Below are positions 1 to 10,100 of a stretch of DNA of 64,000 bases, one piece after another. The notes beneath the pieces were generated by a model. It saw only the letters and a program-made list of their open reading frames with translations. It was not told the DNA's origin and did no database searches. Both the position numbers and the translations under genes were made by a program. Location: positions 310,001-374,000 of the forward strand of contig NZ_FOEJ01000003.1 in NCBI RefSeq assembly GCF_900110705.1. Direction: 5' to 3'. Source of the stretch: Loktanella sp. DSM 29012 (GTDB taxonomy: Bacteria; Pseudomonadota; Alphaproteobacteria; Rhodobacterales; Rhodobacteraceae). Position 1 is the stretch's first letter. Each line of letters starts with the position of its first letter.

Positions 1-1076
1 TTGCGACCCGGGCGCCCGCCCGCATTGATGACGCCCACGCCGGTGGCCTGCGGGTTGGGGTTGAATTGCAACACCCGCCGCGCGGCCAGCGCCGCATCCC
101 AGGCCGCATCATCCAGATACAATCCCTGCGGCGGTGCAGGTTTATAGACGGAATCCATCCGGCCCTTTTGTTTCAGCGCGTGCATCCGGGTTTCGTACTG
201 ATCCGCGATACTGTCCCAGCGTGCGATGCGCTGCGCGCTGGTCTGATCGTCCAGCGTGACCGTCACACCAGGCAGATAATCGAACAGCGTTTCCAGATCG
301 TCCTGAAAAAACGCAAGCCAGTGTTCCACGCCCTGATGTTTGCGCCCGGCGCTGACGGCCTCGTACAGCGGGTCATCCGTGCCCGCCGCGCCGAATTCGA
401 TGCGATAGTTCTGCCGGAACCGCGTGATCGCGGCCTCGTCCAGAATGACCTCTGACACCGGGGCCAGTTCGATCTCGGACAGTTTTTCGGTGGTGCGCTG
501 CGTGATCGGATCAAACCGTCGCGCGCCGTCCAGCACGTCACCGAACAGATCCAGCCGGATCGGGCCGGATTGTCCCGGTGGATAGATGTCGATGATGCCG
601 CCGCGCACGGCATAGTCGCCCGCTTCCATCACGGTGGGGCTTTGGGTGAAACCCATGCGTGTCAGGAACTGGCGCAACGCGCCTTCGTCAACGCGGGCCC
701 CCACACGTGCGGTGAATGCCGCCTCGCGCAAGGTTGCACGGGCAGGCACGCGCTGGGTCGCGGCATTCAGCGTGGTCAGCAGCACGAACCGGTCGGGCAT
801 CCCGTGCACCAGTCCCGCCAGCGTCGCCATCCGCTGCGCCGAGATATCGGCGTTGGGCGACACCCGGTCGTAGGGCAGGCAATCCCACGCCGGAAAGGTG
901 AAAACCGGCATATCGGGGGCAAAGAACGCAAGGGCGGCCTGCATCGCGGCCAATCGCTTGTCATCGCGTGCGACGTGGACGACGGGCCGGCCGGACTTTT
1001 CCAGCTCTGACAGGATCAGTCTGGCGTCAAACCCTTCGGGTGCGCCGCTGACGGTGATGTGCGATGTATCTGACAT
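1..1076 (-). CDS. mfd: Transcription-repair coupling factor Mfd, N-terminal part (runs off the window)
   Basis: Mfd removes RNA polymerase stalled at DNA lesions and recruits UvrA. Only the first ~358 codons are in the window; the frame is open to base 1, so the RNAP-interacting and translocase modules lie outside. The start is ATG at 1076 and the protein begins MSDTSHITVSGAPEGF. Family-typical blocks of the UvrB-like N-terminal region are readable: FPAWDCLPYDRVSPN near residues 60-75, RGGIIDIYPPGQ near 160 followed by RLDLFGD, and the approach to the RNAP-interaction part (FNPNPQATGVGVINAGGRPG at the window edge). The UvrB-like D1a-D2-D1b architecture is family knowledge. No frameshift is seen. 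High confidence in identity from order and spacing of these blocks. Confidence 0.93.
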   Translation of the reverse strand, partial: MSDTSHITVSGAPEGFDARLILSELEKSGRPVVHVARDDKRLAAMQAALAFFAPDMPVFTFPAWDCLPYDRVSPNADISAQRMATLAGLVHGMPDRFVLLTTLNAATQRVPARATLREAAFTARVGARVDEGALRQFLTRMGFTQSPTVMEAGDYAVRGGIIDIYPPGQSGPIRLDLFGDVLDGARRFDPITQRTTEKLSEIELAPVSEVILDEAAITRFRQNYRIEFGAAGTDDPLYEAVSAGRKHQGVEHWLAFFQDDLETLFDYLPGVTVTLDDQTSAQRIARWDSIADQYETRMHALKQKGRMDSVYKPAPPQGLYLDDAAWDAALAARRVLQFNPNPQATGVGVINAGGRPGR

Positions 1077-1113
1077 GGTTGCGGAACTACGCTGCACCCC
1101 GCCGGTGTCAAGG

Positions 1114-1638
1114 TCACAAGGCGCGCACGACCATCAGGTTCTGCGCCATACCGAACATCGCGGTGATGAAAATAGAGATCATGCCGACGATCTGCACCCA
1201 CAGGCGGTGGCGCATCAAGATCTTGATCAATGCGTCATGTTCCGGTTCCAACGCATAAATCTTGTTCGCGGTGGACAGGCTGACGGCCCCGACGATCGTC
1301 AGTGGAAAGGACAGGAAAAACAACGCCTGCGCCAGTTGGATCCAGTAATAGAATCCCAGGATCGCCAGTGACGACAAGAAGAAGCAGATGACTGCGGTCA
1401 TCGCGACACCCGCCGAACCGGCCAATGACAACAGCCGCGTGACGCTGATCCGCGTTGCATCAACCAGATCATCGCGGGCCTGGCCGGGCTTGCGCCTCGC
1501 GCGCTGCACCAGATCATACGGAACGCCGATCACATAGTAGCTGAGCGAGGACCACATCAGGGCCAGCACGACCCAATACCAGATCGAACTGAACGATCGA
1601 AAATCGATCACTTGCAGAATTGTCGCATTCCAGTTCAC
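1114..1638 (-). CDS. Four-helix integral membrane protein (family often labelled 'component of SufBCD complex')
   Basis: A 174-residue protein starting with GTG at 1638 (MNWNATILQVIDF). Four hydrophobic stretches are visible near residues 18-42, 70-98, 108-125 and 148-170, with a basic cytoplasmic-looking loop (QRARRKPGQARDD) after the first. I recall proteins of this kind in Rhodobacterales being annotated as a component of the SufBCD complex, but nothing in the sequence shows an Fe-S motif and no suf gene is in the window, so that name should not be taken as function. It lies 37 nt upstream of mfd on the same strand and may be co-transcribed with it. No in-frame ATG lies near the N-terminus. 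Confidence 0.7.
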   Translation of the reverse strand: MNWNATILQVIDFRSFSSIWYWVVLALMWSSLSYYVIGVPYDLVQRARRKPGQARDDLVDATRISVTRLLSLAGSAGVAMTAVICFFLSSLAILGFYYWIQLAQALFFLSFPLTIVGAVSLSTANKIYALEPEHDALIKILMRHRLWVQIVGMISIFITAMFGMAQNLMVVRAL

Positions 1639-1761
1639 GGGGTCTCGCTTGCTTGGCAGTCATGTGTTGGGCGGACACTATGGCCCGTGCCGGGGAATGC
1701 CCAGACTTGTGAGCATCGCATTTCCGTGCGACCCATCAGGTGTGACAAGAAAGGCCCGCCC

Positions 1762-2766
1762 ATGAAACCCACCGTTGCACCCTTCCCCGCCACACGCCTG
1801 CGCCGCCTGCGCAGCACCGATGCCCTGCGGCGGCTGTCGCGGCAACACAGGCTAAGCGTGGATGACCTGATCTGGCCGATTTTCGTGATGGACGGCACCG
1901 ACACCGAAGAGGCGATCCCTTCCATGCCCGGTGTAACACGCAAGACACTGGACCGCGCCGTGGCCGCCGCCAAAGAGGCCCATGCCCTGGGGATTCCGGC
2001 CATCTGCATTTTTCCCTACACCAGCATGGATGCCCGCACCGAAGATTGCGCGCTGGCCTGGTCGCCGGACAACATCAGCAACCAAACGATCCGGGCGATC
2101 AAGGACGCGGTTCCCGAAATGGCGATCATGACCGACATCGCGCTGGACCCCTACAACATCAATGGCCATGACGGTTTCGTCGAGGACGGCCAGATCGTGA
2201 ATGACCGGACCGTCGAAGCACTGGTGAAAATGGCCATCGCACAGGCCGAGGCCGGTGCCGATATCCTTGGGCCCTCCGACATGATGGACGGCCGGATCGC
2301 TGCCATTCGCGCAGCACTCGAATCCCACGGTCATCACAACGTGGCGATCCTCAGCTATACTGCGAAATACGCCAGTGCCTTTTACGGGCCGTTCCGAGAC
2401 GCGGTCGGTGCCTCTGCCGCACTGACGGGCGACAAGAACACCTATCAGATGGACCCCGGCAATGCGGACGAGGCGATGCGCCTTGTCGAACGCGACCTGT
2501 CAGAAGGTGCCGACATGATCATGGTGAAACCCGGCATGCCCTATCTCGATATCTGCCGTGCCGCCAAGGAGATGTTCAGCGTCCCGGTGTTCGCCTATCA
2601 GGTATCGGGCGAATACGCGATGTTGCAGGCGGCTGCACAAAACGGTTGGCTGGATGGTGACAAGGTCATGATGGAAAGCCTTTTGTCATTCAAAAGAGCA
2701 GGTTGCGACGGTATCCTCACATATTTTGCCCCAGCCGCCGCCCGGATGCTGCGTAATATGGCCTAA
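1762..2766 (+). CDS. hemB: Delta-aminolevulinic acid dehydratase (porphobilinogen synthase)
   Basis: Condenses two 5-aminolevulinate molecules to porphobilinogen in cytosolic tetrapyrrole synthesis. The 334-residue length is normal. The Schiff-base lysine region reads DMIMVKPGMPYLDI, and the second active-site lysine lies in LSYTAKYASAFYGP. The metal-site segment reads DIALDPYNINGHDG, the Asp/Ala form rather than the cysteine-rich zinc form, as in Mg-dependent alphaproteobacterial enzymes. The start at 1762 is chosen because AGAAAGG precedes it at normal spacing and the family usually begins with a short N-terminal tail; an upstream in-frame extension has no homologous look. Transcribed away from the membrane protein at 1114-1638. 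Confidence 0.97.
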   Translation: MKPTVAPFPATRLRRLRSTDALRRLSRQHRLSVDDLIWPIFVMDGTDTEEAIPSMPGVTRKTLDRAVAAAKEAHALGIPAICIFPYTSMDARTEDCALAWSPDNISNQTIRAIKDAVPEMAIMTDIALDPYNINGHDGFVEDGQIVNDRTVEALVKMAIAQAEAGADILGPSDMMDGRIAAIRAALESHGHHNVAILSYTAKYASAFYGPFRDAVGASAALTGDKNTYQMDPGNADEAMRLVERDLSEGADMIMVKPGMPYLDICRAAKEMFSVPVFAYQVSGEYAMLQAAAQNGWLDGDKVMMESLLSFKRAGCDGILTYFAPAAARMLRNMA

Positions 2767-2781
2767 GGCTGCATTAAGGGT

Positions 2782-2810
2782 GTGACAGATTTGCACAATG
2801 CGCTTATACT
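2782..2810 (+). promoter_or_regulatory. Candidate sigma-70 promoter for the SYLF lipoprotein gene
   Basis: GTGACA (2782-2787), 17 nt, then TATACT (2805-2810), about 50 nt before the ATG at 2862. It sits just after the hemB stop, so the SYLF gene probably has its own promoter. Confidence 0.5.
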
Positions 2811-2861
2811 TGTGCGACAGAAGGCGGAAAACGTCTCATCGGCAGTAAAAGGGCAACTCAG

Positions 2862-3425
2862 ATGACAATATTGAACAGACGGCGCGTGCTGTTGACGGGT
2901 GCGGCTGCGGCCACCGCCGGGCTAGCGGGCTGCGGAAATGGCGTTGGAAACGGGGCTGCCGCGACGATTGATGCGCGCGTGGCCAGCACTGTGGCATTCA
3001 TGCACGATACTTATCCCGGCACCCGCGATCTGAGCGAACGCTGCGCCGGTCGGCTGGTTATGCCCGTCGTGACCGAGGCCGGTCTGGGGATCGGTGGATC
3101 CTTTGGGCGCGGCGCATTGCAGGTCAATGGCTTGACCGTGGATTACTATTCCGCCGCCAGTGCATCCGCCGGTTTTCAGATCGGTGCGCAGCAATACAGC
3201 CACGTCCTGTTTTTCATGACGCAAAACGCGCTTGCAGATTTCCGTGCCAGTGCCGGATGGGCCGCGGGCGGTGATCTGGAATATGCCGTCCCGGAACGTG
3301 GCGAGGTGCTGCGCGCCGAGACGATTACATCGCTCGCCCCCGTGATCGCGATCCTGTTTGCCCAATCGGGCCTGCGTATCGGTGCCACGCTCGAAGGCAC
3401 AAAATACACAAGGATCATCCCGTAA
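2862..3425 (+). CDS. SYLF/YSC84-domain lipoprotein
   Basis: A 187-residue exported protein. The N-terminus has a basic NRRRVLL run, a hydrophobic Ala-rich stretch and a lipobox ending in LAGCG (Cys near residue 24), predicting lipidation and a membrane-anchored periplasmic location. The rest matches the bacterial SYLF (Ysc84-like) lipid-binding pattern: RLVMPVVTEAGLGIGGSFGRGAL near 62-85, FMTQNALADF near 120, and a C-terminus with GLRIGATLEGTKYTRI. The RRR motif could allow Tat export, though the lipobox suggests ordinary lipoprotein processing. The exact role of bacterial SYLF proteins is not settled. It is separated from hemB by 95 nt with its own promoter candidate. Confidence 0.8.
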   Translation: MTILNRRRVLLTGAAAATAGLAGCGNGVGNGAAATIDARVASTVAFMHDTYPGTRDLSERCAGRLVMPVVTEAGLGIGGSFGRGALQVNGLTVDYYSAASASAGFQIGAQQYSHVLFFMTQNALADFRASAGWAAGGDLEYAVPERGEVLRAETITSLAPVIAILFAQSGLRIGATLEGTKYTRIIP

Positions 3426-3429
3426 CGAT

Positions 3430-4038
3430 ATGACAAACCGGGATAAAATCGAAAATATCCCGATCGTTGTCCTCGCGGCTGGTGCTGCGTCGCGGATGCA
3501 CGGCACGGACAAGCTGACTGCATTGATCGACGGCGAACCGTTGTTGCGTATCGTGGTGGGCCGCGCTGCCTGCGTCGGCCCTGTTCATGTTGCCTTGCAC
3601 CATAACGCGCAGGCGCGCCGCGCGACGCTGGATGGGCTTGCCGTGACGGTGCTGCAGACGCCGAACGCCGCCGATGGTCTGTCCGGCACAATGCGCGACG
3701 CAATCGCACAACTGCCTGCCTGTCCGGCGTTCATGATCATCTTGGCGGACATGCCGGACATCACCGACGCTGACATGCAATCACTGATCGACGCCCGCAA
3801 CACCCGATCGGACGCCTTGATCTGGCGCGGGGCGACCGCAGACGGTCGCCCCGGACACCCGATCCTGTGCGATGCAAGCCTACGTCCGAGATTTGCACAT
3901 CTGACCGGCGTTTCCGGCGGCAGCGAAATCATGAAAACGTTTACAGATCAGACGGTTCTGGTGCGATTTTCAGATGATCGCGCACGTCTGGACCTCGATA
4001 CGCCAGAGGCATGGGCGGCCTGGCGCGCGGCGCGCTGA
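3430..4038 (+). CDS. MobA/MocA-like NTP transferase (nucleotidyltransferase family)
   Basis: A 202-residue cytosolic protein. The N-terminal nucleotide-binding loop reads VVLAAGAASRMHGTDKL (residues ~15-31), the hallmark of MobA-like NTP transferases. A central IILADMPDIT (~107-116) is the expected Asp-containing metal-binding strand, and GRPGHPI follows. The closest described activities are molybdenum cofactor cytidylyl- or guanylyl-transfer; no molybdoenzyme gene is adjacent, so the substrate is uncertain. The ATG at 3430 lies 5 nt after the SYLF stop codon, suggesting co-transcription. The usual RMG in the loop is RMHG here, so loop spacing is slightly unusual. Confidence 0.78.
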   Translation: MTNRDKIENIPIVVLAAGAASRMHGTDKLTALIDGEPLLRIVVGRAACVGPVHVALHHNAQARRATLDGLAVTVLQTPNAADGLSGTMRDAIAQLPACPAFMIILADMPDITDADMQSLIDARNTRSDALIWRGATADGRPGHPILCDASLRPRFAHLTGVSGGSEIMKTFTDQTVLVRFSDDRARLDLDTPEAWAAWRAAR

Positions 4039-4064
4039 TCAGCCAGGACCAAGCGGTCGATAAA

Positions 4065-4100
4065 ACGAAAACAGGGGCCCGCGCGGGCCCCTGTTTTCGT
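4065..4100. terminator. Bidirectional intrinsic terminator
   Basis: A perfect inverted repeat, ACGAAAACAGGGGCCC (4065-4080) and GGGCCCCTGTTTTCGT (4085-4100) around GCGC. Each strand ends in a short U-run, so it can serve the nucleotidyltransferase gene (+) and the RTX gene (-), which converge here. Confidence 0.85.
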
Positions 4101-4101
4101 A

Positions 4102-4126
4102 TTCCCGTGCCGCACTGGCACGGGAA
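4102..4126 (-). other. Second perfect hairpin in the RTX gene 3' region
   Basis: TTCCCGTGCC and GGCACGGGAA form a perfect 10-bp stem around a 5-nt loop, between the RTX stop codon (4142) and the terminator. There is no U-run, so by itself it is a stability or processing element rather than a terminator. Confidence 0.55.
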
Positions 4127-4141
4127 CTGGCTGCATGTCGC

Positions 4142-7100
4142 TTACTTCATCAAGAGCTTGGCTTCGTGCTTTTTCAGTGCCTTGCGGGCGGACTGGTAAC
4201 CTTGCAGACCGGCTTCGGTCTTCAGCTCGGGGAAGAGTTCAAAGATCTCGTTCCGCTGGCTGTTGCCCAGACCATTCAGCGAATAGTCACCCGGGTGGAA
4301 GCTTTCGGTCCATGCCCCGTTCGACAGCACGACTTCGTGCTGTTCGAACATGAAGTGTATGTAGGTCGTCCGCATGACATCCACCGTATGGATCCCCTGC
4401 GCACCCACCATGTGCTTGGCCGCTGCAAGAACCTCACGCTCTTCAAAGTAGAGCTGCGTCTTCTCGCTGGACACCAGCAGGCGGTGGTTCGGAGACAGCA
4501 TCATGTCGCGCTCTGGCAGACCGTGGCCCAGTGATCCGGCTTTGACCAGGATCGGCTTCATGTGCGGTTTCGCCGCTAGCTCCTTGCCGGTGAACTCCTT
4601 CTGACCGTACCAGGCGATTTCTTGGATGCCGTTGTCGCGGGTGATGATCTTGTCACCCACACGCAGGTCCTCGACCAGACGCTCGCCCTTTGGCGTGGCG
4701 ATCAGGGTGCCCGGCGTAAAGCAGGGTGCCTCGATTTCCTCAAAGGTCGCGGTCGTGCCATCCTTGAAGAAGATGGTACCGCTTTCGCGCAGCTCTTCCG
4801 CATCACCTGCACCGCCGTTGGTTTCGATCCGGTCGATCTTGTCCAGGGTCGCCTGGTCAAAGTTGAACCGGTCGATATCACCATCGTCGGGGTCTTCGCC
4901 GCCAAAGATGACATCGCCAGAGGACACGTCGGAAAAGGTATCGTTGCCGAACCCGCCGCGAACCACGTCAGCACCGTCACCGCTGCTGATGACGTCATCG
5001 TCGACACCCGCATCGATGTTGTCCGACCCGTCACCACCAAAGATGGTATCCGCATCGTCGCCCGTCCGGATCGTATCGTCGCCGTCACCACCGAACACTG
5101 TGTCGCGGTTGTCGAACGGATCGGGATCAGCGGCCAGACCGTCGCCCGGATAATCCTTGTCCGGCAGGTTGCTGTTACCTTCGTCGGTAAAGATCTGGTC
5201 GTTGCCAGCACCACCGTCGACCGTGTCGGACCCGCCGCCGGAGCGGATGACATCGTTGCCGTCACCACCCAGGATGCTGTCGTCGCCGATAAACCCGCCG
5301 ATGATATCGTCCCCGGTGCCGCCATCGACGACGTCGTTGCCGCCGCCACCCTGGATGCTGTCGTTGCCAGCCCCGCCAAAGATCAGGTCGTCACCGTTGT
5401 CGCCCTGGATGCGATCGTCGCCGTCGCCACCGTCAAGCAGATCGGTATCCGCACCGCCTTGGATAAAGTCGTTGCCGGCCCCCCCAAAGACAGAGTCGTT
5501 TCCAAAGCTGCCGGTCAGACTGTCATCGCCTTCGCCACCAAAGATGGTGTCGTCGCCCATGTTGCCAGCAACCGTGTCGTTTCCGGCCCCTGCATAGATC
5601 TGATCATTGCCGTCACCGCCAAAGATCGAATCGTCGCCGCCCTGACTGCGGATGACATCGTCACCCTCACCGCCCAGGATGCTGTCGTCGCCGTCAAAGG
5701 CACCGATCAGATCGTTCCCTTCGCCACCGTCGATGGTGTCGTTGCCGCCACCGCCCTGGATGCTGTCGTCACCGACGCCACCAAAGATCTGGTCGTCGTC
5801 GTTGCCACCCTGGATCCTGTCGTTTCCTTCATCGCCGTACAGCGTGTCGAAACCGCTACCGCCCTGGATAAAGTCATCGCCAGTGCCACCATAGACCAGG
5901 TCGTCGTCCAGGCTGCCGGTCAGGGTATCATTCCCCTGATCGCCATACAGCGTGTCGTTGCCCTGGTTCCCGGCGATCGTATCGTCGTCGATACCGCCAA
6001 AGATCAGGTCATCGCCGGTCCCGCCAGAGATGCTGTCCGCATCGTCACGACCATAGATCGTGTCGTTGCCAGCGCCGCCAAAGATGGTGTCGCGGTTGTC
6101 GTCAGGTGCCGGATCAATGGCATCGGGCAGATCAAAGGTATCCGTTTCCAGACCGCCAAAGATCACGTCGTCACCGTCATCGCCCTGCAGGGTGTCAACG
6201 CCCTGCCCGCCGATGATCGTATCGTTGCCTGCACCGCCGCTGACAAAGTCATCGTCGATACCCGCGTCGATCGTATCGTTGCCCGTGCCACCGAACACGA
6301 TATCGTCGTCGTCGCCGGTTGTGATGATGTCATCACCTGCACCACCGTCGACCACGTCGCGGTCATCGTTCGGGAACGGATCGTTGTCACCGATCGGCAG
6401 ACCCGGCACCGTGGCACCCGGATAGTCGTAGTCCGTCGCCGGGTTGGCGTGGTTGCCCGTGTTGATGACGTCGTTGCCGTCACCACCCGTGACAGAGTCG
6501 CTGCCGACCCCGCCCGTGATGCTGTCGTCGCCTGCGTCACCGGCCAGCGTATCGTTGCCGGCACCGCCTTGGATGGTGTCGTTGCCGTCACCGCCCACGA
6601 CAACGTCGTCGCCCAGGTTGCCGTCCAGCACGTCGTTGCCAGCGCCACCGTCGATGGTGTCGTTGTCGTCACCGCCGTTGATGGTGTCGTTGCCGGCACC
6701 GCCCTCGATGGTATCGACGCCGTCGCCACCGCGGATCGAGTCGTCTCCCTCACCGCCGAGGATGGTATCATCCCCGTCGTTGCCAAAGATGCTATCGTTG
6801 CCCGCGTCACCGCTCAGCGTGTCGTCGCCGACACCACCGTCGATGGTGTCATCGTCGGCTCCGCCAAAGACTTCGTCGTTGCCGTCACCGGCGTCGATGC
6901 TGTCGTCACCTTCGAACCCGAGGATCAGGTCGTCGTTTCCGGTATCGCCGGGCAGTTTGGCATCGTTGCCGTCGACGATATCGCCATCCGCATCCACATA
7001 GGGAATGTCGGGGTTGATGATGTCGTCACCGGCGGTGCCCTGGATGGTACCGTCGTTGTCACCACCCACGCGGAAGGTCACGGTCGCCGTATCGGTACCG

Positions 7101-10100
7101 CCATTCCCGTCGCTGATGGTATAGGTGACAGATGTCTCGACCACGTCGTTCAGGCCGACATTGTCGAAATCACCGTTCGGATCGAAATCGACCGTACCGT
7201 CGGCGGCAATGGTGAACAGACCACCGTTGTCACCGGCAACAGGCGTGCCAACGCCACCCAGGGCTGCATTCACACCGACCACGGTCAGCGTGTCGCCCTC
7301 GGGGTCGGTATCGACTCCCGCGCCGTTGTCACCGGTAATGACATTCCCGTCGACGTCGCCGGCGGTTTCGTCTGCCGCAACCACAAAGATATCGTCACTG
7401 GCCACGGGACCGTCATTGGTGCCGGTCACGGTCAGGGTGACCGTCACAGGATCGCCCGGCAGGCCGGAGTCGTCCTGGGGTGTGTAGGTGACCGTCGTGG
7501 TGGCTTCTTCGCCCTCCGCCAGATCATCGAATTCACCGTTCGGATCAAAGGTGACCGTGCCATCGGGGTTGATGGTCACCAGACCACCGTTGTCGCCCGC
7601 GACAGGCTGGCCGACATTTGCCGGATCGCCGTTCACGGAACCGACCGTCAGCGGATCGCCTTCGGGGTCGCTGTCGTTGTCCAGAACGTTGCCGATCACT
7701 GTCGTCGGATCCTGATCCTCGGACACCGGGAATTCATCCATGACCGCCACGGGGGCGTCATTGGTTCCCGTCACCGTGATCGTCACCGTAGCCGTGTCCT
7801 CGGCCCCGGCGGGGTCGGTCACGGTGTAGGTCACGGTCGTGGTGCGCTCTTCGCCCTCGCCCAGGTCATCGAAATCGCCGGCGGGATCGAATGTGACCGT
7901 GCCGTCCGGCGCGATGGTCACGGTTCCGCCATCGGGCAGATCAACAGGCTGGCCCACGTCGCCCGGCACTCCGTTCACGGCCGCAACCGTCAGCGGATCG
8001 CCGTTCGGATCAACGTCGTTGTCCAGCACATTGCCGATGATGCCGCTTGGGTCGTCCTCGCCTGCGGTCAGCGGATCATTCGTCGCCACCGGTGCGCCAT
8101 TGGTGCCCGTCACGGTGATGGTCACCGTCGTGGAGTCCTCGCCGCCGTTGCCGTCGATGACCGTGTAGGTCACCGTTGTCGTGACTTCTTCGCCTTCGGC
8201 CAGGTTGTCGAACTCGCCGTTCGGATCAAAGGATGCAGACCCGTCGGGGTTGATCGTGACCAGACCGCCGTTGTCGCCAGCCACGGGCTGACCCACCTTC
8301 GCCGGATCGCCATCGACCGCCCCCACCGTCAGGACATCGTTGAGGTCCGGATCGGTATCGTTGCCCAACACGTTGTCCAGCGGCTGAACCATATCCGCCG
8401 ACGACACACCGGTATCCGCGACCGCAATTGGCGCGTCGTTGGTCCCGGTCACGGTGATCGTCACCGTTGCCGTGTCCTCGACCCCATCGGGGTCGGTCAC
8501 GGTATACGTGACCGTCGTGGTCGCGGTTTCGCCCTCGCCCAGCTGCTCGAAATCATCGTTGGGGTCGAATGCGATCGTGCCGTTCGGCGCGATGGTGACC
8601 GTGCCGCCGTTGTCGGCGGCCACAGGCACGCCCACGCTGTTGGAATCACCGTTTACCGCAGACACCGTCAGAGGATCATTCTCGGGGTCGGTATCGTTGC
8701 CCAGCACGTTGCCGATGACGGCATTCGCGTCATCCTCACCCGCACCCAAATTGTCAGCGATGGCCACGGGACCGTCATTGGTGCCGGTCACGGTCAGGGT
8801 GACCGTCACAGGATCGCCCGGCAGGCCGGAGTCGTCCTGGGGTGTGTAGGTGACCGTCGTGGTGGCTTCTTCGCCCTCCGCCAGATCATCGAATTCACCG
8901 TTCGGATCAAAGGTGACCGTGCCATCGGGGTTGATGGTGACCAGACCACCGTTGTCGCCCGCGACAGGCTGGCCGACATTTGCCGGATCGCCGTTCACGG
9001 AACCGACCGTCAGCGGATCGCCTTCGGGGTCGCTGTCGTTGTCCAGAACGTTGCCGATCACTGTCGTCGGATCCTGATCCTCGGACACCGGGAATTCATC
9101 CATGACCGCCACGGGGGCGTCATTGGTTCCCGTCACCGTAATCGTCACCGTCGCCGTGTCCTCGGCCCCATCGGGATCCGTCACGGTGTAAGTAAAGGTG
9201 GTCGTGGCAGTTTCGCCTTCGCCCAGCTCTTCGAAATCGCCGGCGGGATCGAATGTGACCGTGCCGTCCGGCGCGATGGTCACGGTTCCGCCGTCCGGCA
9301 GATCGACCGGCTGGCCGACATCACCCGGCACGCCGTTTACGGCGGATACCGTCAGCGTGTCATTGTCGGGATCGGTATCGTTACCCAGCACATTGCCGAT
9401 GATGCCGCTTGCATCGTCCTCGCCAGCGGCCAGCAGGTCCTCGACCGCAACCGGTGCGCCATTCTCTGGCTCACCACCGCGGATCTCCTCGATCTCGGTG
9501 TAGTCGATGACGCCGCCGGTCGGGTTGCCGTTTCCATCGGTAAAGATGATCCGACCCGAGAAGCTGTCGCCATCCGCATCCAGCACGGGCAGACCTACGC
9601 CGCCCGGACCTGCGTTGATGAACGGCTGACCCGCCGGGATTTCCAGCACGTCGAAATCGGTCCCCGTCGTCGTGCCCGTGCCGCCGTCGACAACATCGCC
9701 TGCCGTGGCGCGGATCGTATCGGCATCGTCGCCGCCAAAGATCTTGTCGTTGCCACCTGTGCCGATGATCAGATCGTCGCCAGCATCGCCGTACAGCGTA
9801 TCGTTGCCCAGATCGCCCACAAGGATGTCGTTGCCGTCACCGCCATAGGCCGTGTCGTCGGCAAAACCGAGCGATTCATTTGCCAGATCCTGTTCACCGT
9901 CAGCCCAGGAGCCCACATGAATTTCGTCATCGCCCGCACCGCCATAGATGACATCGGACCCGTCAGCGTTCGGATCGAAGGCTTCGCCTGTCTTGTCGGA
10001 CACGCGGCTGTCGTCGTCACCGGTGATGATATCGTCGCCGGCACCACCCGTGATGGTGTCGTCGCCCGACCCGCCCGCAAAGGCGTTGTCGTATTCATCT

